Part shown: piece after piece, positions 27,331 through 35,513 of the stretch
Position numbering within the stretch: the first letter of the stretch is position 1
How the letters are laid out: each line of letters starts with the position of its first letter
The notes under the pieces: model-generated
The model's database searches: none
Seen by the model: the letters and a program-made list of their open reading frames with translations, nothing else
Told to the model about the DNA's origin: nothing
Assembly (NCBI GenBank): GCA_045595705.1
Contig: JAZOBA010000116.1
Location: 1-64,000 of the forward strand
Reading direction: 5' to 3'
Source: JAJPXI01 sp045595705
GTDB lineage: Bacteria > Bacillota > Clostridia > Oscillospirales > Oscillospiraceae
Length of the DNA: 64,000 nucleotides
Position numbers and translations under genes: made by a program

Positions 27331-28830
27331 ATGGAACTGAAAACCGCACTGGAGCAACTGAAGGACCTTCAGTTAAAGCAATACGCATATGGCTGCGCCG
27401 AATCCGCCCTCTATCTGGACGGTGTTACCGTGGCACCCCGGGATACCTCGGAGGGTCGCGGCGTGGCGTTGGGCATTCTGGCCGGCGAGAGCCACAAACT
27501 TTTTGCTGACCCCAAAGTGGGCGAACTGCTGGAATTTTTGACCGAGCACGCCCAGGAACTGGAGTTCTCCCAGCGTCGTCAGGTGGAGGAACTGCGCCGC
27601 AGTTACCGCCAGATTTCCCGCATTCCCGCCGAAGAATATATGGAATACGCTATGTTGACCAATGAGGCCAGCGATGTGTGGCACCGGGCCAAGGAAAACA
27701 GTGATTTTGAACTGTTCCGCCCTGTGCTGGAGAAACTGGTGGCATTCAATCGCAAATTCGCCGGTTATTATGACAGCACCAAGGCCCCTTACGATGCCCT
27801 GCTCAACGAGTACGAGCGCGGTGTGGATATGGCCTATCTGGATGAATTCTTTGCCGCCATTCGCGCCAAATTGGTCCCCCTGATTCGTGCCATCGGGGAG
27901 AAAGAACAGATCGAGGATGGCTTCCTGTACCACACCTATCCTTTGGAAGATCAGCGCAGGTTCTCCGATTATCTGATGGAAGTTATGGGTCTGGACCGCG
28001 CCCACTGCGGCATCGGGGAGACCGAGCACCCCTTCACCTTGAATTTCAACAACAAGGATGTCCGCATCACTACGAATTATCAAGAAAATAATGTGGCCGA
28101 TTCCATGTATTCGGTTATCCACGAAGGCGGTCATGCCATGTATGAACTTCAAGTGGGTGACGAGGTTCAGTACACCTGTCTAGCCGGCGGTGTGTCCATG
28201 GGTGTCCACGAAAGCCAGTCTCGATTCTATGAGAACCTTATCGGCCGTTCCCTGCCCTTTGTGCAGGCAATCTTCCCCCGTATGCAGGAAATCTTCCCTG
28301 CCCAGCTGGCAGATGTAACGGCGGAGCAGTTCTACCGTGCGGTCAACAAAGCCCAACCCTCGCTGATTCGCACAGAGGCCGACGAGCTGACCTATAGCTT
28401 CCACGTCATGGTGCGCTATGAGATCGAAAAGCAGCTCATCGGCGGCACGCTGGAAGTCAAGGATGTTCCTGCTGAGTGGAACCGACTGTACAAGGAATAC
28501 CTGGGTGTGGATGTGCCCGATGACAAGCGCGGCTGTCTGCAGGACTCTCACTGGTCGGGTGGCTCCTTTGGTTACTTCCCCTCCTATGCCCTGGGCAGTG
28601 CCTATGCCGCTCAAATGTTGCGCAACATGGAGCAGGAAATCGATGTATGGGGCCCTGTGGCACAGGGCGACCTGTCCGGAGTGTCTGCATGGCTTGCTGA
28701 CAAGGTGCATCATTTCGGTTGCCTGCTGGAGCCGGCGCAGGTGGTGGAAAATGCCTGTGGCAAATTTGATCCCATGGTTTATGTGGACTATCTTGTGAAA
28801 AAGTATTCCGAACTTTACGGGCTGAATTAA
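27331..28830 (+). CDS. M32 family metallocarboxypeptidase (Taq-type)
   Basis: The 499-residue cytoplasmic zinc carboxypeptidase contains the HEGGH motif (His264, His268) with the downstream MGVHESQSRFYEN (second zinc-ligand Glu region), and the C-terminal YFPSYALGSAYAAQ block typical of M32. The length is normal. It releases C-terminal residues broadly, in peptide turnover. ATG 27331 follows AGAGGA; an upstream in-frame ATG at 27298 region lacks a good site. It closes the plus-strand run and is followed by a strong terminator. Confidence 0.94.
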   Translation: MELKTALEQLKDLQLKQYAYGCAESALYLDGVTVAPRDTSEGRGVALGILAGESHKLFADPKVGELLEFLTEHAQELEFSQRRQVEELRRSYRQISRIPAEEYMEYAMLTNEASDVWHRAKENSDFELFRPVLEKLVAFNRKFAGYYDSTKAPYDALLNEYERGVDMAYLDEFFAAIRAKLVPLIRAIGEKEQIEDGFLYHTYPLEDQRRFSDYLMEVMGLDRAHCGIGETEHPFTLNFNNKDVRITTNYQENNVADSMYSVIHEGGHAMYELQVGDEVQYTCLAGGVSMGVHESQSRFYENLIGRSLPFVQAIFPRMQEIFPAQLADVTAEQFYRAVNKAQPSLIRTEADELTYSFHVMVRYEIEKQLIGGTLEVKDVPAEWNRLYKEYLGVDVPDDKRGCLQDSHWSGGSFGYFPSYALGSAYAAQMLRNMEQEIDVWGPVAQGDLSGVSAWLADKVHHFGCLLEPAQVVENACGKFDPMVYVDYLVKKYSELYGLN

Positions 28831-28834
28831 CGCG

Positions 28835-28870
28835 AAAAACCGCTCTCTGCCACAGCAGAGAGCGGTTTTT
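28835..28870. terminator. Bidirectional terminator
   Basis: A 16-bp perfect stem (28835-28850 with 28855-28870) with a 4-nt loop and A/T runs at both ends serves the convergent M32 and acetyltransferase genes. Confidence 0.9.
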
Positions 28871-29728
28871 TCAGTCAAAAGCCAATCCAAGGTAAGGTTG
28901 GTTGGCAGCGTCCCAGCGCTTGGCGGCGATGGGGTCATACCATTTGATCATGCCAAAGTCTTTGCGCTTCAGGCGACTGTCCGGATAAAAGGCGGGGCGG
29001 CGGAGGATGAACCGCTTGGTGCAGACGGCTTGCGCCACCAGCGCCAAAGCGCCCTCCAGTCCGTCCGGGGCAATCAGCAGCTCTTTGATGACGGCGGTAC
29101 CGTCCCATTGCTCCACGGCGGCGCAGCCGGGCATGCCGTTGACCTTGAGGGACAACAGACTGCCGTCGGAATAACGGCACAGGTTTTCCTGCAGGCCGGT
29201 CAAAGGACCGTAAGACACATGAAATCGGTCGGCCAGAACTTGTTCACGCAGGGTATCGTACCGAGCGGCATCCACCGGCAGCGAGGTTTCATTTTCCTGT
29301 ACAGCGCGCGGAGTGATCTCCCCTTCCAATAGGGAGAAGAACTCGGAAAAGCCGAATTTGGCATAGAAGGTGTGCAGTTCGGGCGTGGCGGGCATGGTGA
29401 CCAGACAGTCCCGCTTGCCGCGCAGGTAAAAATCGGCGTAATTCAGCAGCTGTGCGGCAAAACCGCGCCCTTGATGGTCGGGATGGGTACCCATTGCGTA
29501 CAGATAAGCGGCCTTGACGGTTTTGCCGTCCGGTTCGGATAGGGACAGGTTGAGCAGACCGGCCATGGCCCGGGCCTCGCCGTCTTCCCGCAAAATCAGA
29601 AATTCTTCCGGACGGTAGAAATGGTCGAAATACAGGCCGGAAATCTCCGGTCCGTCCCCAAAACAGAGGCGGAACAGTTCCTGCAGTTCGGGGACCTCTT
29701 CCGGCAGGGATTTTCTCAATTCAATCAT
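28871..29728 (-). CDS. GNAT-family N-acetyltransferase (Eis-like two-domain form)
   Basis: The 285-residue protein has a GNAT acetyl-CoA site THPDHQGRGFAAQLL at about residues 85-100, preceded by YLYAMGTHP, and a second half with a weaker GNAT or SCP2-like pattern. The length and layout recall the Eis/DUF4111-like two-domain acetyltransferases of Firmicutes; the acceptor is unknown. ATG 29728 (MIELRKS) is chosen over an upstream frame extending to 29857 because that extension runs through a terminator. The ribosome site AAGGA is modest. Confidence 0.82.
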   Translation of the reverse strand: MIELRKSLPEEVPELQELFRLCFGDGPEISGLYFDHFYRPEEFLILREDGEARAMAGLLNLSLSEPDGKTVKAAYLYAMGTHPDHQGRGFAAQLLNYADFYLRGKRDCLVTMPATPELHTFYAKFGFSEFFSLLEGEITPRAVQENETSLPVDAARYDTLREQVLADRFHVSYGPLTGLQENLCRYSDGSLLSLKVNGMPGCAAVEQWDGTAVIKELLIAPDGLEGALALVAQAVCTKRFILRRPAFYPDSRLKRKDFGMIKWYDPIAAKRWDAANQPYLGLAFD

Positions 29729-29748
29729 AACAAATTCCTTAAAAGACA

Positions 29749-29771
29749 GCCCCCATCGAACCGATGGGGGC
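29749..29771 (-). terminator. Terminator after the PspC gene
   Basis: A 10-bp GC-rich stem with 3-nt loop followed on the minus strand by TGTCTTTT, between pspC and the acetyltransferase gene. Confidence 0.8.
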
Positions 29772-29777
29772 CGGATA

Positions 29778-29993
29778 TCAGATTTGGGGATGCACGTCAC
29801 TCTTCTTGGGCAGGATGATGGCAGCGGCAATGTACAGCCACAGGCCGATGCTGCCACACAGGCAAAGGGCTAAGGTGATCAGACGCATCAGTCCGGCGTC
29901 CACATTGAAATACTCGGCCAGACCGCCGCTGACACCGGCCAGCTTGGCGCCGTCTTCTTTTCCCAGTCGATACAGTTTCTTGGGTTCGTTCAT
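29778..29993 (-). CDS. PspC-domain small membrane protein
   Basis: The 71-residue protein is a minimal PspC domain: KLYRLGKEDGAKLAGVSGGLAEYFNVD followed by one hydrophobic segment (about residues 36-62) and a short charged tail. In E. coli PspC senses envelope stress; small stand-alone PspC proteins are common in Firmicutes and are of uncertain role. GGAGG lies 9 nt before ATG 29993. It follows the DEAD-box gene by 27 nt. Confidence 0.9.
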   Translation of the reverse strand: MNEPKKLYRLGKEDGAKLAGVSGGLAEYFNVDAGLMRLITLALCLCGSIGLWLYIAAAIILPKKSDVHPQI

Positions 29994-30020
29994 GATAAAA
30001 ACCTCCGTTTCAGAATGGAT

Positions 30021-31205
30021 TTAGTTTTCTTCGTTCAGGGGAACAAGGCAGCCGTCCTCGTCAAATTTCAGAGCCTCGATGTCGGAATGGGTGTTTCTCG
30101 CGATTTCATCCAGACGGACTCCCTCGGTAACGGTGGACACCAGCGAGTAGGCCACGCCGTGACGCTTGGCACGGCCGGTGCGGCCGATGCGGTGGATGTA
30201 ATATTCCAGTTCATCGGGCACATCGTAGTTAAAGACGGCATCGACGTCGTCGATATCCAGACCGCGGGCGGCCACATCGGTGGCCACCAGCAACTTCAGT
30301 TTACCGCTGCGGAATGCTTGCAGAGTGCGTTCGCGAACGCGCTGCTGGATGTCGCCGTGGAGGCACTGGGCGGTAAAACCCTTCATGTTCAAAAGACCGG
30401 TCAGCCGGTCGGTCATGTTCTTGGTGTTGCAGAACACGATGGCCCGGTCATAGCCCTCGGCGATCAGGATGCGCTCCATGGCAGCCAACTTTTCGTCGCG
30501 GCCGTCCAGATGAATGCGGTACTGCTTGATGTCGGGCTTGTTCTGCTCGTCGGCCTGCACGGTGATTTCCACAGGGTCGCGCTGGTATACCCACGAAATG
30601 TCCATAACTTCCCGGGAAATGGTGGCCGAGAACATGCCCAGATTTTTGCGCTGGGGCATTTTGTCCAGAATGTGGGTCACATCACGGACAAAGCCCATGT
30701 CCAGCATGCGGTCAGCCTCGTCCAAAACCACGGTTTCTACCTTATCAAGACGGACAGTGCGTCGCTTCATGTGGTCCATCAGGCGGCCGGGGGTAGCCAC
30801 TACGATTTGGGGACGCTTTTTCAATGCGGTGATCTGCTTGTCAATGGGGGCGCCGCCGTACAGGCATATGGTGCGCACACCCTCTTTGAACTGGCACAGG
30901 TCACGAAGTTCATCCTGGATCTGAATGGCCAGTTCACGGGTGGGAGCCAGCACCAGACCCTGAATGTCATTGGATTCCGGATTGATGTGCTCCACCATGG
31001 GAATGCCGAAGGCAAAGGTCTTGCCGGTGCCGGTGGGGGCCTTGGCAATGACGTCCTTCCACTGCATAAAATAGGGGATGGAGCCGCCCTGCACAGGAGT
31101 GGCCTGCTTATATCCCTTCTTGGCCAGAGCTTTCATAATGGGTTCGGACAGGCCAAGTTGGTCGTACATTACGATTTCGTTGACGATTTCGCCGTTGATT
31201 TCCAT
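30021..31205 (-). CDS. DEAD-box ATP-dependent RNA helicase
   Basis: The 394-residue helicase has the full motif set: Q motif region (FxxLGLSEPIMKAL), APTGTGKT, PTREL, ATPGRLMDH, DEADRMLDMG (DEAD), SATIS, VFCNTKN, ATDVAARGLDIDDV and HRIGRTGRAKRHG. It lacks the basic C-terminal extension of CshA or DeaD, so it is a core-only helicase. The start at ATG 31205 has AGGA about 9 nt upstream; the frame is open much further upstream but through the divergent phzF-like gene, so that part is not coding. Likely roles are ribosome assembly or mRNA decay. Confidence 0.93.
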   Translation of the reverse strand: MEINGEIVNEIVMYDQLGLSEPIMKALAKKGYKQATPVQGGSIPYFMQWKDVIAKAPTGTGKTFAFGIPMVEHINPESNDIQGLVLAPTRELAIQIQDELRDLCQFKEGVRTICLYGGAPIDKQITALKKRPQIVVATPGRLMDHMKRRTVRLDKVETVVLDEADRMLDMGFVRDVTHILDKMPQRKNLGMFSATISREVMDISWVYQRDPVEITVQADEQNKPDIKQYRIHLDGRDEKLAAMERILIAEGYDRAIVFCNTKNMTDRLTGLLNMKGFTAQCLHGDIQQRVRERTLQAFRSGKLKLLVATDVAARGLDIDDVDAVFNYDVPDELEYYIHRIGRTGRAKRHGVAYSLVSTVTEGVRLDEIARNTHSDIEALKFDEDGCLVPLNEEN

Positions 31206-31278
31206 AGTATCGTTCCTTTTATATATTTCTATATTACATTTCAATATACCATAGAATGTTTTGAAACGCAAGGCGGCG

Positions 31279-31307
31279 TTGCATTTGCGATCAGAGCATG
31301 ATAGAAT
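31279..31307 (+). promoter_or_regulatory. Sigma-A promoter for the PhzF-like gene
   Basis: TTGCAT and TAGAAT spaced by 17 nt, 25 nt before the ATG. Confidence 0.6.
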
Positions 31308-31331
31308 CAGAAAAAATGGGGAGGCGGCGTT

Positions 31332-32189
31332 ATGAAGTTCTACATTGTGGATTGTTTCGCGCAGCAGAAGTATCAGGGCAATCAGCTGGCAGTGTTCCTG
31401 CCGGAGGAGGAATTGTCCACCGAAGAAATGCAGCAGATCGCGCTGGAGATGCACTTCAGCGAGGTGTCCTTCATTTGCTCCGGAAAGCAGGCTGACGGCG
31501 GCTATCGCGTACGCATTTTTACCCCCGATACCGAGGTGCCCTTTGCCGGTCACCCCACACTGGGAACCGCCTATATCATCTGGAAGTACCTTGAGCAGGG
31601 CCAGACCGATCGCGTGGTACTGAATCTGAACGCCGGACAGATCCCCGTGGCCGTGGAGGGTGATACCCTGATCATGAGTCAGAATCCTCCTGAGTACGGT
31701 GAAGTGGTGGATAAGCACATCTTGGCCGAGATCCTGTCGGTGGATGCCGATTTGATTCGGGATGATTTTCCCATCCAGTGGGTCTCCACCGGACTGGCGG
31801 CTTATCTGATTCCTATGGTAAATGCCGATGCCGTCAAACAGTGCCGGGTCAACCATGAGCGCTTTGAGCATTTCTTCCTTGAGCACGACAAGTGCAGCCT
31901 GCTGATGTTCTCGGTGGAGAGCCAAAACGAGCTGAAGGTGCGCGTGTTTATGGATGACACCGGTTTTTTGGAAGACCCCGCCACAGGCAGTGCCAACGGA
32001 GATCTGGCCGGTTATCTGCTGAAGCATGATGTGTTGGACAGCGGGAAAAAGCTGGACTACACCGTGTATCAGGGTGCCGAAGCGCGCCGCCCCTCGGTGC
32101 TGAAAATCCATGCCGAGGAGAATGACGGAACCTTCACCATCCTTGTGGGCGGCAGCGCCTATGTGGTGGCGGAAGGTACTTGGGCATGA
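31332..32189 (+). CDS. PhzF-family isomerase/epimerase
   Basis: The 285-residue protein has the PhzF fold signature: NQLAVFL near the N-terminus, ALEMHFSEVSFI with the catalytic Glu of the family, FTPDTEVPFAGHPTLGTAY, and the C-terminal DPATGSANGDLAGYLL. PhzF in pseudomonads isomerises a phenazine precursor; here no phenazine genes are present, and most Firmicutes members are of unknown substrate. GGGGAGG precedes ATG 31332. It is divergent from the DEAD-box gene and probably transcribed alone. Confidence 0.9.
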   Translation: MKFYIVDCFAQQKYQGNQLAVFLPEEELSTEEMQQIALEMHFSEVSFICSGKQADGGYRVRIFTPDTEVPFAGHPTLGTAYIIWKYLEQGQTDRVVLNLNAGQIPVAVEGDTLIMSQNPPEYGEVVDKHILAEILSVDADLIRDDFPIQWVSTGLAAYLIPMVNADAVKQCRVNHERFEHFFLEHDKCSLLMFSVESQNELKVRVFMDDTGFLEDPATGSANGDLAGYLLKHDVLDSGKKLDYTVYQGAEARRPSVLKIHAEENDGTFTILVGGSAYVVAEGTWA

Positions 32190-32201
32190 GTGGATTTGCC
32201 G

Positions 32202-32229
32202 TTGACAGGAAAATTCGCTCTGCTATAAT
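32202..32229 (+). promoter_or_regulatory. Consensus sigma-A promoter for ilvE
   Basis: Perfect TTGACA and perfect TATAAT with a 16-nt spacer. The ilvE ATG is 41 nt downstream, leaving no room for a leader-peptide attenuator. Confidence 0.88.
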
Positions 32230-32270
32230 TACAAAATAATCACGCATTTTTTAAGCAGGAGGCCCCGACT

Positions 32271-33338
32271 ATGGAAACCATCCGGATTACAAAAACAACC
32301 CAGCCGAAAGAAAAGCCCGACTTCAAGAATCTGGGCTTCGGAAAATACTTCACCGACCATATGTTCCTGCTCAATTACGAGACGGGAAAGGGTTGGTACG
32401 ATCCCCGCGTTGTTCCCTATGCTCCCCTACCGCTGGACCCCTCCTGCATGGTGTTCCACTATGCGCAGGAAGTTTTTGAGGGAATGAAGGCTTACCGCAC
32501 TGCCGATGGCAGTGTACAGCTGTTCCGCCCTTACGACAATGCTCGCCGCATGAACGATTCCTGCGAGCGTCTGTGTATCCCCAGGATTCCCGAAGAACTC
32601 TTTGTGGAAGGTGTCAAGGCTCTGGTCCGCACCGACAGGGGCTGGGTGCCTGATGAGCCCGAGACGTCTTTATATATTCGTCCCTTTGTAATCGCCACGG
32701 ATAACAGTCTGGGGGTTCACGCATCTCACACCTACATTTTCTGCATTATCTGCTGCCCGGTGGGCGCTTACTATGCCGAGGGCATTAACCCGGTGCGTAT
32801 TTATGTGGAACAGGACGATGTCCGTGCCGTCAAGGGAGGCACCGGTTACACCAAGTGCGGCGGCAACTACGCTGCCTCCATCCGTGCCGGTGAGCGCGCC
32901 GCTCAAAGCGGTTATGCGCAGGTTCTCTGGCTGGACGGTGTGGAGCGCAAGTACATTGAAGAAGTAGGTTCCATGAACGTGCTGTTCAAAATCGATGGTA
33001 AGGTGGTCACCCCCATGCTGACCGGTTCGGTTCTGCCCGGTATTACCCGCCGTTCCTGCCTGGAAGTGCTGCGCAGTTGGGGCTATGAGGTGGAAGAGCG
33101 CCTGATCTCCGCCGAGGAACTCTTTGCCGCCGCCGAGGCCGGCAAGCTGGAGGAGGCGTGGGGATCCGGTACTGCGGCCGTGATTTCCCCCGTGGGTGAG
33201 ATGGGCTGGGGTGAGCGCCACGTGATCATCAACGGCGGCGAGACCGGGCCGCTGACCCGCCGGCTGTACGACACGCTGACCGGAATTCAGTGGGGAAAGA
33301 TCGACGATCCCTACGGTTGGGTCGTAAAAGTGGACTGA
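32271..33338 (+). CDS. ilvE: Branched-chain amino acid aminotransferase
   Basis: The 355-residue class IV PLP aminotransferase interconverts Leu, Ile and Val with their keto acids. Seen are HYAQEVFEGMKAYR, RPYDNARRMNDSC, GGTGYTKCGGNYAAS, the PLP-lysine block LDGVERKYIEEVGSMN and the C-terminal EAWGSGTAAVISPVG, as in the eukaryote-like BCAT group II. Length is normal. AGGAGG lies before ATG 32271. It is a single gene between its own promoter and terminator; no other ilv or leu gene is in the window. Confidence 0.95.
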   Translation: METIRITKTTQPKEKPDFKNLGFGKYFTDHMFLLNYETGKGWYDPRVVPYAPLPLDPSCMVFHYAQEVFEGMKAYRTADGSVQLFRPYDNARRMNDSCERLCIPRIPEELFVEGVKALVRTDRGWVPDEPETSLYIRPFVIATDNSLGVHASHTYIFCIICCPVGAYYAEGINPVRIYVEQDDVRAVKGGTGYTKCGGNYAASIRAGERAAQSGYAQVLWLDGVERKYIEEVGSMNVLFKIDGKVVTPMLTGSVLPGITRRSCLEVLRSWGYEVEERLISAEELFAAAEAGKLEEAWGSGTAAVISPVGEMGWGERHVIINGGETGPLTRRLYDTLTGIQWGKIDDPYGWVVKVD

Positions 33339-33340
33339 TA

Positions 33341-33374
33341 AAAAACCGTTCACTCCAAAGAGTGAACGGTTTTT
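33341..33374 (+). terminator. Terminator after ilvE
   Basis: A 15-bp stem (33341-33355 with 33360-33374), 4-nt loop and T-run. Confidence 0.9.
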
Positions 33375-33401
33375 TGTATAGCCACAAAACGGCAAATGTG
33401 A

Positions 33402-33407
33402 TATACT
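33402..33407 (+). promoter_or_regulatory. Extended -10 element for the MBL-fold gene
   Basis: TGATATACT about 28 nt before ATG 33436; no clear -35 at normal spacing. Confidence 0.45.
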
Positions 33408-33435
33408 GAAGCAAAAGACAACAAGGAGGGGTAGT

Positions 33436-34356
33436 ATGCTGACCAAACTCTTCCCTATGGTACAGTTTGATAAGGGCACATGGGAAATTGATGAATTTGA
33501 CTGCGCCAGCATCTTTTTGCTGGAGGGTACCGAGAAGGCTATGCTGATCGACTGCGGTATGGGTATTGGTGACCTGCGTGGCGCGATTGAGACGATCACC
33601 GACAAACCGCTGATCGTGGTCATTACCCACGGCCACATTGACCACACCGGAAATGCCCGCCAGTTTGATGAAATCTGGATCCACCCTAAGGATCGGGACA
33701 AGCCGATCCCGCAGGATACCGCACGCCGGAAATGGGATATTGAACGCATTGCCCGCCGTCAGAAAAGCAGCATCGGCGGCTATTTCACCATGTTCAACCT
33801 GTATCCCTTTGACTTGAATGTGGACATACGTGAGCCGGAGGAGTACGGGAACGAACCGGTTATTCACGACCTGTATGATGGGCAGGAATTCGATCTGGGC
33901 GGTGGCCGCATTGTTACCGCGTATGAATGCCCGGGCCATTCTGCCGGTGAGATGGTATTTCTGGATCACCAGACCCGGTCCCTGTTCTGCGGCGATGCGC
34001 TGAATTACAATCTGGGCATTGGTGCCATTCCGGTGGAAACCACCGTGCGCTACATGAAACGTCTGCAGGATTTGAGCGATCAGTATGACCGCATTTACAA
34101 CGGCCACCATGACTTCCGTGCGCTGGGTATGCCGCTGGGCGATGACTGTCTGCCCAATGCCATTGCAATCATGGAAGATGTTCTGGCCGGAACGGCGGTT
34201 CCCTGCGAGATGCCCAGCTTCTGGGGACAGGATGTGCCCCTGACATGGGAGAAAAAGCCCACCATGACCGGAGACGGACAGATCATCAACCGTGTTCTGT
34301 ACCATAGAGGACGCAATGTAATCGGCGTGAACATGGACAATCTCAGGGAAAAGTAA
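33436..34356 (+). CDS. Metallo-beta-lactamase-fold hydrolase
   Basis: The 306-residue soluble protein has the full metal signature: ITHGHIDHTGN (HxHxDH), CPGHSAGEM, the bridging Asp in FCGDALN, and the final His in NGHHDFR. The arrangement resembles glyoxalase II-like or lactonase-like hydrolases rather than RNase Z. The substrate is not known. AAGGAGGGG precedes ATG 33436. It is a monocistronic gene convergent with the surface-glycan operon. Confidence 0.86.
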   Translation: MLTKLFPMVQFDKGTWEIDEFDCASIFLLEGTEKAMLIDCGMGIGDLRGAIETITDKPLIVVITHGHIDHTGNARQFDEIWIHPKDRDKPIPQDTARRKWDIERIARRQKSSIGGYFTMFNLYPFDLNVDIREPEEYGNEPVIHDLYDGQEFDLGGGRIVTAYECPGHSAGEMVFLDHQTRSLFCGDALNYNLGIGAIPVETTVRYMKRLQDLSDQYDRIYNGHHDFRALGMPLGDDCLPNAIAIMEDVLAGTAVPCEMPSFWGQDVPLTWEKKPTMTGDGQIINRVLYHRGRNVIGVNMDNLREK

Positions 34357-34367
34357 TTTCACAAAAA

Positions 34368-34400
34368 ACGGAGGCCTACCCAAATTGGGTAGGCCTCCGT
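34368..34400 (-). terminator. Terminator of the surface-glycan operon
   Basis: A 14-bp perfect stem (34368-34381 with 34387-34400) and 5-nt loop are followed on the minus strand by a run of six T. It may also slow plus-strand transcription. Confidence 0.88.
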
Positions 34401-34403
34401 TGC

Positions 34404-35513
34404 TTATTGTACGATAAAACCGGCGGGAAGCTTCCAGGAGGAATTGGAATAATAGAAGGTCACGCTGGTCATCAGATATTCTCCGTCGTAGTACATGCAG
34501 GAGGAGCTGCCGCCGTCCAGATTGGCGGCGTTGACGGCGCCGAACTGCTGCATGACCTGAATCAAATCACTGCTGGAGGCGCCCAGATGGCCCGATTTAC
34601 CGCGTCCATCGGTGACAAACAGCAGTACCGAGCCGTCGGCGCGCTGCCCGATGGCAGTGCGGGGGTTCAGACCGCTGCCCGAGCCGTGCATCTGCCGGGC
34701 TTCGTTGTTGATGATCAGCTGCACGAAATGGTTGTTGGCGTCGCTGGCTTCTTCCTGGAAGGTGACGGCATCGCGGATTTTGCGCTCCCGGATGAGCGTT
34801 TCCACCTCTTCGGCCTTCATTCCGTCGATGTCAATGATCTGCAGGATGTGATTTTCGTCAAAACCGATGAGCACCAGACCGGGCCACTTGTGGGGCTCGT
34901 TGAACTGGATCTCCCCATTGGAGACGATGACACCGTAGGGTTTGCCGCCGGTGTTGTTGGTGGAGTCATACAGGCCTCCGTTGATACCGGCGATGGCACC
35001 GTTGGAGGTGACCAGTTTGTCCAGCGTCACGCCCACATCACGCCAGGGATAGATGGTGGCAAGACTGATGCGGGAAGGGTCTTTGACAATCATCATAGTG
35101 CCGGTGTAGGTGGAACCGGCCACTTCCACGATTTCAATGTCCTGCTGCGGCTGAACTTCGGGAATTTGTTCGTTGCCGCCAACCGAGACACTTCCGGAAG
35201 TGCCGCCAATCTGAATCAGATCAGTATCCACTTCGGCATTGAGGTCCTTCATGGAATTCTGGTCCACAATGGCCTGAATCTCGTCGGCATCCAGGAACCA
35301 GGAGGCCAGAAATTTCAGCTGCCCGGTTTCCAAAATGGTAGTGACAAACATCTGCTGGGCCGAGGGAAAGGTGTCCGAGCAGATCAGATTCAGTGAAAGC
35401 AGCAGGGTGGCAGCCACGGCAACCACAAAGGTCAGCACAACGGCAACCAACCGAACAACCGTCTTTCCGATGATGCGGCCAATGCTTTTTTTTGTTTTGG
35501 TTTCCTGCATCAT
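34404..35513 (-). CDS. Membrane-anchored phosphodiester glycosidase (NAGPA domain)
   Basis: The 369-residue protein has one N-terminal membrane segment (about residues 18-45) and an extracytoplasmic NAGPA-type domain (PF09992-like). Recognisable blocks are AIAGINGGLYD, KPYGVIVSNGEI, GLNPRTAIGQRADGSVLLFVTDGR, and NAANLDGGSSSCMYYDGE. Family members remove a sugar from a phosphodiester-linked glycoside (the human uncovering enzyme, and bacterial enzymes acting on phosphodiester glycans such as teichoic acids). It is the last gene of a four-gene operon; its ATG overlaps the stop of the preceding gene. The natural glycan is unknown. Confidence 0.85.
   Translation of the reverse strand: MMQETKTKKSIGRIIGKTVVRLVAVVLTFVVAVAATLLLSLNLICSDTFPSAQQMFVTTILETGQLKFLASWFLDADEIQAIVDQNSMKDLNAEVDTDLIQIGGTSGSVSVGGNEQIPEVQPQQDIEIVEVAGSTYTGTMMIVKDPSRISLATIYPWRDVGVTLDKLVTSNGAIAGINGGLYDSTNNTGGKPYGVIVSNGEIQFNEPHKWPGLVLIGFDENHILQIIDIDGMKAEEVETLIRERKIRDAVTFQEEASDANNHFVQLIINNEARQMHGSGSGLNPRTAIGQRADGSVLLFVTDGRGKSGHLGASSSDLIQVMQQFGAVNAANLDGGSSSCMYYDGEYLMTSVTFYYSNSSWKLPAGFIVQ

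Noticed and set aside
31206..32111. An upstream in-frame extension of the DEAD-box helicase
   Set aside because: It runs antisense through the PhzF-like gene and its promoter, while ATG 31205 has its own ribosome site and matches family N-termini.
32230..32270. A leader-peptide attenuator or T-box before ilvE
   Set aside because: Only about 40 nt separate the -10 from the ATG, too short for either.
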